Assembly: GCA_020850695.1 (NCBI GenBank)
Contig: JADZEF010000066.1
Span: 1-36,238 of the forward strand
DNA: 36,238 nucleotides
Direction of reading: 5' to 3'
DNA from: Planctomycetaceae bacterium
GTDB taxonomy: Bacteria; Planctomycetota; Planctomycetia; Planctomycetales; Planctomycetaceae
The position numbers and the translations under genes are program-made. The notes beneath the pieces are model-generated. The model was given only the letters and a program-made list of their open reading frames with translations. It did no database searches and had not been told where the DNA came from. Positions 6,536 to 13,537 of the stretch are shown here, piece by piece; positions within the stretch are counted from its first letter, which is position 1, and every line of letters begins with the position of its first letter.

Positions 6536-7654
6536 TCACTCCGCTCGAATTCTCAGGCGGAGAGATCCCCGTGATGCGTCCCCAGGAACGATGACTTGCG
6601 ACTGAATCGTGCGGCCGGACTGGTCGACGATCTCGACTGGAATCTCCGGGAAGCGACGCGATTCGAGATTGCCGATGCGGGCGTTGATTGAGTCGAGCGT
6701 TGACTGATCGACGCCGGCCCCGTCTCGACCTGCCGGACCTTGCGGCCCCGGTTCACCCGGCGGGCCTTGCTTGCCGCCATTGACCCGCAATGCGGAGATC
6801 GCCAACTCAATGCGGGCGACGTCATCCTTGATTTCGGATACAGAGCGACGCAGTTCCGAGTCGTCGGGCGACTGAACAGGCGGCGTCGCCACTGGCGGAG
6901 ATTCAGGCGGTCCGGCAACCGGAGATTTTCCCCAGCCTGGATATCCCGGCTGCTGCGGGACGGGCGGTTGCGGGTAGACCGGATACATTGGCCGCGGGCA
7001 ACCCCACGGACCACAGCCTGCCTGCATCCCGACGCCGATGTATGCGGATTGGTTCGCCGCCTTGCCGCCCGGCAGGAGCCCCCACGCTTTGAGCGTCGCC
7101 TGAATCGTTTCGGCGTTCGTGCAGAGTGCCGGCCCGCTTTCCCCTTCGACTGGACCGTGCGTCAGAATGCCGACGACAGTTCGGCCAGAGATGATCGGAC
7201 CGCCGCTGATACCCTTCGCCCCGCTCGTGCTCAATGCGACGTAGCCACGGTCGTGACTCACGATCTCTGTCGGGATGACTCTAAGCTCTCCGCCACGGGC
7301 AAACCCGCAGAGATTGACGCGACCGCCGATGGCGGGCGAACGAGTGCCGAGATCGTAGGTTCGTTGCGGCTTGTATCCGGGAAGCTCAACGAAAGCGAAG
7401 TCGCGGCCCGGCCCTTCAGCACTCCACGCGAGAGCCTTGCCCCGCATCCATCGCCCTTCGGGGGCGAGGTAGACCGTGCCGTCACGGGCGACGACATGGC
7501 CGGCGGTCAGGAAGATTCCACCGTCTTCCTTTTCCGTCATGCCGACGCAGACGGCGGAGCCTCGTCCACCCTGTCCGTCCCACGTCTGACAGACCTGAGC
7601 GTTGGCGATGCTGCCGAGACACAGCACGATCGCGAGTGAATATGCCCACCTCAT
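6536..7654 (-). CDS. Secreted trypsin-like serine protease with collagen-like segment
   Basis: 372 residues starting MRWAYSLAIVLCLGSIANAQ, a clear signal peptide with a cleavage-like ANA-Q site. AGGAG precedes the ATG. The trypsin-like triad is readable: His53 in TAGHVV, Asp85 in GRDFAFVEL, and Ser150 in GISGGP. The fold would span about residues 30-215. A Pro-rich linker (YPVYPQPPVPQQPGYPG) follows, then a coiled-coil stretch (SVSEIKDDVARIELAISAL), a short collagen-like run (GPPGEPGPQGPAGRDGAG) and a final beta-rich tail. The architecture suggests an exported, probably trimeric or oligomeric protein. Its ATG overlaps the stop of the small membrane gene (ATGA). A protease in this cluster may act on the host envelope or on virion proteins; the substrate is unknown. 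Confidence 0.85.
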   Translation of the reverse strand: MRWAYSLAIVLCLGSIANAQVCQTWDGQGGRGSAVCVGMTEKEDGGIFLTAGHVVARDGTVYLAPEGRWMRGKALAWSAEGPGRDFAFVELPGYKPQRTYDLGTRSPAIGGRVNLCGFARGGELRVIPTEIVSHDRGYVALSTSGAKGISGGPIISGRTVVGILTHGPVEGESGPALCTNAETIQATLKAWGLLPGGKAANQSAYIGVGMQAGCGPWGCPRPMYPVYPQPPVPQQPGYPGWGKSPVAGPPESPPVATPPVQSPDDSELRRSVSEIKDDVARIELAISALRVNGGKQGPPGEPGPQGPAGRDGAGVDQSTLDSINARIGNLESRRFPEIPVEIVDQSGRTIQSQVIVPGDASRGSLRLRIRAE

Positions 7655-7791
7655 TCCGCACGCTCCTGAATTGATTCGACAGACGACATCGCACGGCCCC
7701 AGGCGTCGGCCACAACCGACAGCACGATCAGCGTCGTGAAGACGCCACCCGCGAAGCCGGCCGCAACCCCGATCCCCACCCAGAACGCCAT
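7651..7791 (-). CDS. 46-residue single-span membrane protein
   Basis: Starts MAFWVGIGVAAGFAGGVFTT, with one hydrophobic segment (about 4-28) followed by a charged tail (DAWGRAMSSVESIQERAE). It fits exactly between its neighbours: it starts three bases after the stop of 7795..8124 and overlaps the protease start by ATGA. This tight packing is the main evidence that it is real. Together with the next upstream gene it resembles a small holin/spanin pair, but that is inference. Confidence 0.65.
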   Translation of the reverse strand: MAFWVGIGVAAGFAGGVFTTLIVLSVVADAWGRAMSSVESIQERAE

Positions 7792-7794
7792 GCG

Positions 7795-8124
7795 TCAATC
7801 CTTCATTCGCGACACAACGGCGGTGCGAAGCTCGTGCATCGTCTGGCGCATTTCGCCGATCGCTTCGATGAAACGATCCTTTGTGTCAGTCGCCGCTTCG
7901 TGTGCGGAGTCGGAAATCTTCTGCACTCGATCCGCAGCTTCCTTTCGCTCCACCGTCGCATCGAGAACGATCTTCGCGATGATTTCGCGATCAACATTGC
8001 GGTTTTCGTTCTCGCTCTTTCGTGCTTCCGCGAGATGCTTCAGGAACACCGAGACAACGAACGCGAGAACGCACAAGGCCGGCACTTGCTTGGCCGCTTC
8101 CTTGAGGAAGTCCCATTCGCCCAT
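7795..8124 (-). CDS. Membrane-anchored coiled-coil protein (spanin- or holin-like)
   Basis: 109 residues starting MGEWDFLKEAAKQVPALCVL, with GGAG ten bases upstream. An N-terminal membrane span (about 14-30, PALCVLAFVVSVFLK) is followed by a long charged helix (EARKSENENRNVDREIIAKI through AIGEMRQTMHELRTAVV), predicted as a coiled coil. This layout, a single N-terminal anchor plus periplasmic or cytoplasmic coil, is typical of Rz-type spanins and some small phage membrane proteins. Longer in-frame starts would run into the tRNA gene at 8196-8269 and are rejected for that reason. Confidence 0.65.
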   Translation of the reverse strand: MGEWDFLKEAAKQVPALCVLAFVVSVFLKHLAEARKSENENRNVDREIIAKIVLDATVERKEAADRVQKISDSAHEAATDTKDRFIEAIGEMRQTMHELRTAVVSRMKD

Positions 8125-8195
8125 GAGAGTGATTCTCCAGTGAGTATTGGCGCTCCCACCGGAGCCTGTGATGCGACTTGCAAATGCGAGCGAAA

Positions 8196-8269
8196 TGGCA
8201 GCGGCGAGACTCGAACTCGCGATCTTCTGGTTATGAGCCAGACGGGATGACCACCTTCCCCACGCTGCG
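8196..8269 (-). tRNA. tRNA-Met (anticodon CAT)
   Basis: A 74-nt cloverleaf folds by hand. The acceptor CGCAGCG/CGCTGCC forms six pairs with a C1 x C72 mismatch. The D-stem is GGGA/TCCC with a 9-base loop containing GGTGG. The anticodon stem is TCTGG/CCAGA around loop CTCATAA (anticodon CAT). The variable loop is AGATC. The T-arm is GCGAG-TTCGAGT-CTCGC and the discriminator is A. The CCA end is not encoded (TTT follows). An open 1:72 pair is the mark of bacterial initiator tRNAs, usually C x A. However, the three G-C pairs at 29-31/39-41 typical of initiators are not present (T29-A41 here). Phage-encoded, between the secreted-protein cluster and the gene at 8343. Confidence 0.85.
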
Positions 8270-8342
8270 TCAAAGCCAGCCACCCAAGGCGACCGGCTGA
8301 GGCTCGATTTTCTCGAAACCTGGTGATTTCAGTTGGCTGCGG

Positions 8343-8849
8343 TCAGCGACTCGACAACTGCTTGAGGTCCAGCCGAACGTCGAACACCGTCCCACCCGAG
8401 TAGTGCGGACTGGTGACGATCTGGCGTTGCGGAGCTTTCAGCGCGTCGTGCCGGATGCGGGTCCATGTCAGCAGAGCGGACCGCAACTGGTCATTCGAGA
8501 CCGCTTCGACAACCTGGTCGACGGCCTGGAATCTCGTGTTGTCGGGGCAGTCGCTCAGGTAGTTGGCCCTCAGGAGCACGGTCCCTGCGGCATGGTCGCT
8601 CTTGATGCCGATCACCAGCGTGGACCGGTCCGTGGCGGCCGTCGCCCCTTCGAAGTTGTCGGCGATCAGTTTGGCCTCGGGCGTCAGCGCGGGCAGCGCG
8701 CCGGTCAGCGTCGGCTCGCCGGAGACGATTACGAGGTTGCTCAGCGTCGGCAGTTCGGCTTCGGCGGGATCGGGCGGGCCGGCGTGCGAGAGCAGCGGTA
8801 GCATCAGGACGCAGGCGAGAGCGGTGAGACGAGTGAGGCGGTTCAGCAT
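8343..8849 (-). CDS. Secreted hypothetical protein
   Basis: 168 residues starting MLNRLTRLTALACVLMLPLL, a signal peptide ending near SHAGPP, with AGGAG six bases ahead of the ATG. The mature part has beta/alpha character (LVIGIKSDHAAGTVLLRANY, LTWTRIRHDALKAPQRQIV) and no recognisable catalytic motif or Cys pairs. It lies just downstream of a minus-strand terminator (8902-8940), so it should have its own promoter in the roughly 50-base leader or depend on readthrough. That makes it a candidate for independent, possibly lysogenic, expression. Confidence 0.65.
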   Translation of the reverse strand: MLNRLTRLTALACVLMLPLLSHAGPPDPAEAELPTLSNLVIVSGEPTLTGALPALTPEAKLIADNFEGATAATDRSTLVIGIKSDHAAGTVLLRANYLSDCPDNTRFQAVDQVVEAVSNDQLRSALLTWTRIRHDALKAPQRQIVTSPHYSGGTVFDVRLDLKQLSSR

Positions 8850-8901
8850 GGGCGACTCCTACAACCAGTGACAGAGGATCGAGAAGGGGCGAGCGAAAAT
8901 G

Positions 8902-8940
8902 AAAAAGGGCGCAGTCGGGGTTGGGTTCCCAACTGCGCCC
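8902..8940 (-). terminator. Rho-independent terminator inside the minus-strand block
   Basis: Stem GGGCGCAGT (8907-8915) / ACTGCGCCC (8932-8940) is extended by an inner GGGTT...AACCC-like pairing and followed on the minus strand by TTTTT. It separates the zinc-ribbon gene at 9088 from the secreted protein at 8849. The stretch 8941-9068 contains no gene I can support. Confidence 0.75.
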
Positions 8941-9068
8941 TTCGAATTTCGCTGGTGTCACGACGAGTGATCAGCTCGCCGCGTCGCCCAAGTTGCTCAG
9001 TCAAGAGTATCGATCCCCACGACGGAATCGAGATGAGACTGGATCGTTTCTGGTGATAATTCCGGTTT

Positions 9069-9088
9069 GGGCGCTACCGGTAGCGCCC
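9069..9088. repeat. Perfect 20-bp palindrome
   Basis: GGGCGCTACCGGTAGCGCCC is its own reverse complement. It begins one base inside the stop codon of the zinc-ribbon gene. As RNA it would form a hairpin with an 8-bp stem, without a T-run. It may be an mRNA 3' stabiliser or a protein-binding site. Confidence 0.6.
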
Positions 9089-9267
9089 TACCCGATGTGA
9101 GTGATCTTCTCCTCACCCCAGAAGCGGAGTTTGCAGCCTCGGCACTCCCGCCGGCGACGGATCGAATCGATGCCGCGCCGAGTTCGGAGAACGCGGAACT
9201 GTCGCTTCTTGCACCTTGGGCACGACAGGCCTTTTTCGGGGCGCGGTTTCGGCGTCTCCGTGATCAT
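9088..9267 (-). CDS. Zinc-ribbon protein (NrdR/Ogr-like ribbon)
   Basis: 59 residues starting MITETPKPRPEKGLSCPRCK. Two CPxC/CxxC knuckles are visible, CPRC at 16-19 and CRGC at 42-45. Between them lies RVLRTRRGIDSIRRRRE, the spacing and Arg pattern of the NrdR N-terminal zinc ribbon (CP.C.....VlrTR....iRRRReC..C..RF). There is no ATP-cone, so it is only the DNA- or RNA-binding ribbon. Such mini-ribbons in phages often act as transcription regulators, as Ogr/Delta do. Stop TAG overlaps the palindrome. Confidence 0.75.
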   Translation of the reverse strand: MITETPKPRPEKGLSCPRCKKRQFRVLRTRRGIDSIRRRRECRGCKLRFWGEEKITHIG

Positions 9268-9300
9268 TCTGTCGCTCCGTCGATTCGTCTCGTGGTCAGG

Positions 9301-9633
9301 TCAGGCGACGATCGCCTTGAATTCCTCGTTCAGTTCGTCGATCACATCGAAGGGCGGGTCTATTGACGGATCGTGGTTCTCGGGCTGGCCCCAGCCATCA
9401 TCCCAAGGCGGGATCTCGGTCCCTTCCACCTTGCGATAGGTCGGGGTCACATAGATCACTCCCGGCGCTCGCTGGACGGTTCCGGTTGGCTTCGCGCCGA
9501 GAACCCTCTCAACCTCACGCTTCACGCCACCACGGGCCGCACCGGAGTCCAGGAGCCATACCAGGTATTGCCGCGGGATCGTCGCGATGCGTTGGCCCTT
9601 GTGCTTTCCGAAGGGCATGATGTCGTCGCTCAT
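9301..9633 (-). CDS. DUF3820-like protein
   Basis: 110 residues starting MSDDIMPFGKHKGQRIATIP. The segment MPFGKHKGQRIATIPRQYLV followed by WLLDSG is the signature of the DUF3820 / 'putative quorum-sensing-regulated virulence factor' family, a small domain also found attached to exonucleases, where it probably helps bind DNA ends. The rest is a Pro/Trp-rich tail (EGTEIPPWDDGWGQPENHD) ending DELNEEFKAIVA. No nuclease domain is attached here. It lies 33 bases upstream of the zinc-ribbon gene and is probably co-transcribed with it. Confidence 0.75.
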   Translation of the reverse strand: MSDDIMPFGKHKGQRIATIPRQYLVWLLDSGAARGGVKREVERVLGAKPTGTVQRAPGVIYVTPTYRKVEGTEIPPWDDGWGQPENHDPSIDPPFDVIDELNEEFKAIVA

Positions 9634-10110
9634 CTAATCGTCCTTCTCTGCGCGCTTCCCACCCTGCCTTTACGGTCGAGGCTCTACCCTCTTCCGCTTC
9701 TTCCGACTGTCGACTCTGAGCAAGATCTCAGGATGACACTCAATCGAGTTGCCTCGACCCCGCGTTGTCAGGTTGGGACATTGCGCGGATTTGATTGTCC
9801 CTCAGCCATCGGCACTGAGGCGTTGAGTGCGGCCCTGTCGGCGCGGGTGGTAAACGCCGGGTCAAGATCTCCGTACCTCTCGGCACGTCCCTGCGTCTCC
9901 TGCAACATCACGCCAAGCAGCCGAGCGGCGTGTCGAGTTCTCCGTTTTACGGCCGCAATTTCAGGAGATGCGTTCGACCTAGTTGGTTACAATGCAACAG
10001 GTTGGTTACACATGGCCTCGCGGGATTCGTGGTCCCACGGGGCCATTTCAATTTGCAGCCCGCTCCGCCGGCGACGAACCGGCCTGGTCCACCCAGGAGC
10101 GGTTCAGCCG
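9634..10110. other. 477-base gap with one weak reading frame and a direct repeat
   Basis: No well-supported gene. A minus-strand frame at 9768-9911 (GTG-ATG start, 47 residues, contains LQETQGRAERYGDLDPAFTT) looks protein-like. It stays open upstream to about 9990 but has no ribosome site and no further start. It may be a decayed gene. The large plus-strand open frame across this gap is anti-sense to the neighbouring genes and is not credible. See the direct repeat at 9982-10010. Confidence 0.5.
9982..10010. repeat. 10-bp direct repeat, 19-bp period
   Basis: GTTGGTTACA occurs at 9982-9991 and 10001-10010, separated by ATGCAACAG. A period near two helical turns in a gene-free region is typical of a tandem binding site for a regulator acting on the same DNA face. 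It lies about 100 bases after the stop of the gene at 10111-10488. Confidence 0.5.
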
Positions 10111-10488
10111 TCAATCGTTCTCGGCGTCGTCGTTCACTTCACCACCATCAAAAACTGCCGCCCAATAGGACGCTCGCTTTTCGTTGATGTCCTTGGCCTC
10201 GAAGTGACTTGCGCCATACACCTTCGCCAGATCTTCCTTGAACTCCGACGCAACGCGGCGAATGTCTCCGTTGCTGTGCTCCATGTAGTAGACGGCCACT
10301 TCTCGGTACGTCTCGTTCTTCAGAAGATCGCCCGCAATGCCTTTGATCGACTGATACCCGGTGTCCAGCGCGACCTTGAGTTCGGACTCAAGTGCGCTCG
10401 CACTGAACCCTTTCGAACGAAAGAGTTGATCGCGGTACTTCCTCAGAATCCCGTCGATCTTCTCCAGCCTGCGTTCCGTCAGTTTCAT
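10111..10488 (-). CDS. Hypothetical helical protein
   Basis: 125 residues starting MKLTERRLEKIDGILRKYRD, with GGAG nine bases upstream. Mostly charged helices (ALESELKVALDTGYQSIKGI, EVAVYYMEHSNGDIRRVASE) and an acidic C-terminus (DGGEVNDDAEND) like those of single-strand-DNA-binding or DNA-mimic proteins. There is no Cys and no membrane segment. No family recognised. Stands alone between the tRNA-like remnant and the 477-base gap. Confidence 0.6.
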   Translation of the reverse strand: MKLTERRLEKIDGILRKYRDQLFRSKGFSASALESELKVALDTGYQSIKGIAGDLLKNETYREVAVYYMEHSNGDIRRVASEFKEDLAKVYGASHFEAKDINEKRASYWAAVFDGGEVNDDAEND

Positions 10489-10527
10489 GGCCCTGTACTC
10501 CAAGACGAGAAATCCACCAAACACCAT

Positions 10528-10571
10528 TCGTGAGTCGAGGAGTCGAACCCCGAGCGGCCGCCGCCCTCACG
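10528..10571 (-). other. tRNA-like remnant (acceptor stem plus T-arm only)
   Basis: CGTGAG (10566-10571) pairs with CTCACG (10529-10534). Between them a T-arm-like hairpin CGGGG-TTCGACT-CCTCG (10536-10552) ends one base before the acceptor strand, and an A follows in discriminator position. Only 12-13 bases (containing GCGGCCGC) separate the 5' acceptor strand from the T-arm. D- and anticodon arms are therefore missing: a deleted tRNA or a tRNA-like fold, not a functional tRNA. Confidence 0.45.
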
Positions 10572-10577
10572 CGAGAG

Positions 10578-10712
10578 TCAGCCCTTCTGTCGTCGCTTCT
10601 CTGCACGCTTGCGGCACTTTTCGCGGTTGTTGCAGCATCCGCCGTCACGCTCGACCTGCATCGCGCCAACTGGCTTGTTGAGTCCACATAGCGGGCACTT
10701 GGCTCTTGGCAT
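10578..10712 (-). CDS. Small Cys-rich zinc protein
   Basis: 44 residues starting MPRAKCPLCGLNKPVGAMQV. Cys pairs CPLC and CCNNREKC give a plausible four-Cys zinc site, and the C-terminus is Lys/Arg-rich (RKRAEKRRQKG). A start at 10760, overlapping the stop of the ASCH gene, would add 16 Gly-rich residues and is less likely. It ends next to the tRNA-like remnant. Role unknown; nucleic-acid binding is the usual guess for such mini-ribbons. Confidence 0.6.
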   Translation of the reverse strand: MPRAKCPLCGLNKPVGAMQVERDGGCCNNREKCRKRAEKRRQKG

Positions 10713-10752
10713 CAGCGCCCACCGCGGTCCGCCGCCGTTGTTCGTTCCCGTC

Positions 10753-11121
10753 CTACCCATTGGTTTCAAGCCTCCCACCCGGCACATACCGGAACTCGAT
10801 GCGTGTCACGACGGCTTCGCGGCCACAATCCCCGTGAGACGCTGAAAACATCTCGACGAAGTCCGCTGGCGCCATGCCAGGGAAACCTTCCCGCACGACT
10901 TCCACCGCCCCGTAGGGCCCGGTCATCTCGCACAGCCGCTCGTGCCGGACGTTGATCACGCAGATCACCGCCAGCGGTTCCATCCGCTCGCCCTTCCGAA
11001 GGCCCTGACACTTCACGACGGCGCGGAGCAGCGTTCCGGGCTTCAGGTCGGCCCAGCCAATGCGGCGCGTGACCGTCTTCGTGCAGTTCCGCACCTGGTC
11101 GGTCGTCAGCATGAAGGACAT
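10753..11121 (-). CDS. ASCH-like protein
   Basis: 122 residues starting MSFMLTTDQVRNCTKTVTRR. The opening 'ML.T..QV...TKTVTRRIGW..LKPGTLL' is the form of ASCH/PUA-like domain found in many phages, where conserved Thr-Arg residues face a putative nucleotide pocket. It continues LAVICVINVRHERLCEMT and ends with a beta strand (RIEFRYVPGG). It is distinct from the ASCH protein at 478-1071. It follows a 35-residue membrane protein by five bases. Predicted function is RNA or modified-nucleotide binding. Confidence 0.75.
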   Translation of the reverse strand: MSFMLTTDQVRNCTKTVTRRIGWADLKPGTLLRAVVKCQGLRKGERMEPLAVICVINVRHERLCEMTGPYGAVEVVREGFPGMAPADFVEMFSASHGDCGREAVVTRIEFRYVPGGRLETNG

Positions 11122-11126
11122 GGATC

Positions 11127-11234
11127 TCACTGGCGCACTCCAATTGCCCACACGAGCCAGAGAATCAGCCCAGCAGTGATAAACATCGTGGCAAGGAAGA
11201 AGAGCGGGTTGTTCTGGTCGTCTCGCCAATTCAT
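11127..11234 (-). CDS. 35-residue single-span membrane protein
   Basis: Starts MNWRDDQNNPLFFLATMFIT and has one membrane helix (about 11-31, FLATMFITAGLILWLVWAIG). GAAGGAAGGAG lies about ten bases upstream, and the ATG overlaps the DUF1643 stop by ATGA. Position, coupling and clean hydrophobic profile support it despite its size. Role unknown. Confidence 0.6.
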   Translation of the reverse strand: MNWRDDQNNPLFFLATMFITAGLILWLVWAIGVRQ

Positions 11235-11713
11235 CGCGTCGGCGCTCCTTCCTTCCACAAGCTCGGTTCGAGGTCGTATCCCAGGTACAGCGGGTGGCCC
11301 GGCTCGCCGCTGTCGTTCACCTTCAACGCGTGAAGCCGGCAGTGCTGCAGCAGCTCGAGCACGTGGCGGGAGCGGCCGCGGTGACTGCCGGGCTCGCCCC
11401 ACCCGCATACGACCATCCGGGACTGATCGACCGCCTCAAGGATGTACCGATCGTTGTCGGCCCCCACGGGCTCATCAGCGGCGAGCATCCCGGCCGGGTC
11501 AGTCGAGCGCCACGCGAAGAGGTTGACGACCAGCATCGAGCGGAAGCCCATCGTGCGGGCCCGGACCGAGCACCGTTTGACGGTCGGATCATCCTTCGAC
11601 GCGTCGGCCGTCGACGGATTGAGCAGCAGGAACGTCACCGTGCCCTCGCCGGTCAGGTAATTCCGCCGGAGGAGATACCGGTATCGCTCGCAGTCTGAGA
11701 AAACGGCACTCAC
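11231..11713 (-). CDS. DUF1643 protein
   Basis: 160 residues starting MSAVFSDCERYRYLLRRNYL. Family motifs are clear: FLLLNPSTADASKDDPTVKR, then MLVVNLFAWRSTDPAGM, then PVGADNDRYI and VVCGWGEPGS. DUF1643 proteins occur in phages and bacteria and are compact alpha/beta proteins of unknown activity. Conserved Asn/Asp residues suggest nucleotide or nucleic-acid binding. Coupled by four-base overlaps to the ATPase gene upstream and the 35-residue membrane gene downstream. Confidence 0.85.
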   Translation of the reverse strand: MSAVFSDCERYRYLLRRNYLTGEGTVTFLLLNPSTADASKDDPTVKRCSVRARTMGFRSMLVVNLFAWRSTDPAGMLAADEPVGADNDRYILEAVDQSRMVVCGWGEPGSHRGRSRHVLELLQHCRLHALKVNDSGEPGHPLYLGYDLEPSLWKEGAPTR

Positions 11714-13476
11714 GCCAGCACCTCGGGAAAGAGGAGTTCGGTTGCGGCCACGCGGCCGGGGGATGGGTAGCGGATCAGTCCGAGACCGGAGAGGCGGCTC
11801 ACGTCGTTCGCGAAGCTGGACGACCCAGGCGAGACCCCAGCTGCGCCGGCCAGTTCCTCTCGGGACAGTTCGCTCGGATGGGCGTTGATCACCGCGTCGA
11901 GCAGACGGATGTGCGCGGGCCGCAATGCTGGCGAGCGCCGCCAGGACGCATGCAGGTCCGAGATGCTCAGCGGCTCCGCTGGCGCGTCCGCGATCTCGAG
12001 ACCAGCATCGGTGATCGCCATCGAGCCCGACCGCGGATACGTCACCAGTCCCAGCGACGACAGGCGGGACACGTCGTTTGCGAACGAGCTCGACTTCGGG
12101 GAGACGCCAGCAACCGCTGCGACGTTGTTGCGTGCTGGCTGATAGATGCCGACGGTCGCGAGCCAGGCGAGGGCGTTCAGGATCTTGCGGTGAGCGGGAC
12201 GGAGTTCGGAATAATTTCCCGCATAATTCGCACCCGTTTTTGACACCGGTGGTGCAGTCCTCGGAGCTGCCTTGGGTTGCGGCTGCTTCGAAACGTGCCC
12301 GTTCGTCGTTGGAGCGGCTGTGGACAGCGGCGCGACCTTCGTCCCGGACAGCTTCTGGCCCCCCTGATCGATCTTTTCGCGAAGGCCGTCGGCCTCGCGA
12401 GCGATGCGGATGAGCGGCGCGTCCGCCTCGGCGAAGATCCTGCTGATCTCGCGGTAGGCTTCCCGGGCGCCCTCTTGCTTCGCCCGCTTCAGGGCCTCGG
12501 GATCAACGGCTGGCTGATCCTTCGCCTTCAGCTGTTTCTCGAGATCGGCGATCTTCTTCCGCAGCTCCTTCGGATCGTTCGATTTGGCCGCTTCGACGCT
12601 GGCCTGCATCTTCGCACCGAGCGCCTGCAGGTCGACCGCCGCCAGGTGCTTCGGCGTCTTCCGGCTCTCGCCCGCTTTCGGCGTCGCGCCGCTGTCGAAT
12701 GTCTTACGCTTCCGGATCGTCACCTGTCGCATCTGCCCCAGCCACCCGGGGGACCAGAACCACGCCTCGCCGATCGGCAGGGACGGCAAGGTATCGGAGA
12801 TGTGATCGAGGTCCGTCGGATCGGCATGGACGCCGACCCATTCCCGAATCGCGTCGATGTCCTTCGGATGGACCATTCGCAGCACGAACAGGCTCTCGCA
12901 CTGCGTCAGGACATTCTTGTTGAGAACCGCCGGCCGCTGAGTAATCAGCGTCAGCCCGAGCCCGCGGATCCGCCCCTTCTTGCAGCAGTCTTCCATGGCG
13001 CCGCACAGCCGAGCCTCGTCGCCCATTACGCGTTGCGGAGCGAACGTGTCGGCCTCATCGACGATGATGTGCAGGGCCTCGCGGTTCAGGCGATAAAGCG
13101 TCTCGAGGAAGGCCGTCATGAACCGGTTGGCCTGCCCCTTCCGAAAAAGCGATAGGTCGATAATGGCCGGGAACCGGTTCTCAACAATCGACTGAGCGAC
13201 GACTTCGCCCGCGTGCTCTTCAAGAGGCAGATCGCCGTGATCCCCGCCCAGGACGACAATCGGGAAGCCCGCTTTCTTCCCGTCGGCCGACGATCGCAGG
13301 CCCCAATGAGCGCCGGTCGGGTCGATGATCACCACAGGCTGGCCCGTCTGGAGCATCTCCTCGGCGATTACCGCAGCGGTGTAGGACTTGCCCGCGCCCC
13401 GCTTCGCCAGGATCGCGAACGTCTGCGTCACCGCGTCGGCCGGAAGCGACAGGTCTTTCGAAAGGCTGAGTTTCAT
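11710..13476 (-). CDS. HerA/FtsK-like ATPase with tandem winged-helix C-terminus
   Basis: 588 residues starting MKLSLSKDLSLPADAVTQTF. Walker A is AKRGAGKSYT (Lys30) and Walker B is LHIIVDEADTFAP (Asp140-Glu141), with LGLTLITQRPAVLNKNV as the following sensor-like strand. This is the HerA/DUF87 branch of the FtsK-HerA hexameric DNA translocases. After about residue 290 come a Lys-rich coiled coil (KKIADLEKQLKAKDQ) and two homologous winged-helix units. Each starts LRPAH and contains GVSP(K/G)SSSFANDVSRLS followed by GL(V/I).YP. HerA usually works with the NurA nuclease in end resection, but no NurA-like gene is present. Alternatives are plasmid-type mobilisation or a packaging-type ATPase. The start is divergent from the plus-strand gene at 13538. 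Confidence 0.85.
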   Translation of the reverse strand: MKLSLSKDLSLPADAVTQTFAILAKRGAGKSYTAAVIAEEMLQTGQPVVIIDPTGAHWGLRSSADGKKAGFPIVVLGGDHGDLPLEEHAGEVVAQSIVENRFPAIIDLSLFRKGQANRFMTAFLETLYRLNREALHIIVDEADTFAPQRVMGDEARLCGAMEDCCKKGRIRGLGLTLITQRPAVLNKNVLTQCESLFVLRMVHPKDIDAIREWVGVHADPTDLDHISDTLPSLPIGEAWFWSPGWLGQMRQVTIRKRKTFDSGATPKAGESRKTPKHLAAVDLQALGAKMQASVEAAKSNDPKELRKKIADLEKQLKAKDQPAVDPEALKRAKQEGAREAYREISRIFAEADAPLIRIAREADGLREKIDQGGQKLSGTKVAPLSTAAPTTNGHVSKQPQPKAAPRTAPPVSKTGANYAGNYSELRPAHRKILNALAWLATVGIYQPARNNVAAVAGVSPKSSSFANDVSRLSSLGLVTYPRSGSMAITDAGLEIADAPAEPLSISDLHASWRRSPALRPAHIRLLDAVINAHPSELSREELAGAAGVSPGSSSFANDVSRLSGLGLIRYPSPGRVAATELLFPEVLA

Positions 13477-13537
13477 GGGATGCTTAGAGTTCGACCGACA
13501 TCTGGATTTCGGTCCACTCGATCCGAAGAGGACTTTT

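Noticed and set aside
8125-8283. N-terminal extension of the coiled-coil membrane protein
   Set aside because: It would translate through the tRNA-Met gene; ATG 8124 has a ribosome site and a sensible membrane anchor.
9373-10533. 386-codon plus-strand frame covering the 9634-10110 gap
   Set aside because: Antisense of the DUF3820-like gene and the gene at 10111; no ribosome site and no recognisable domain.
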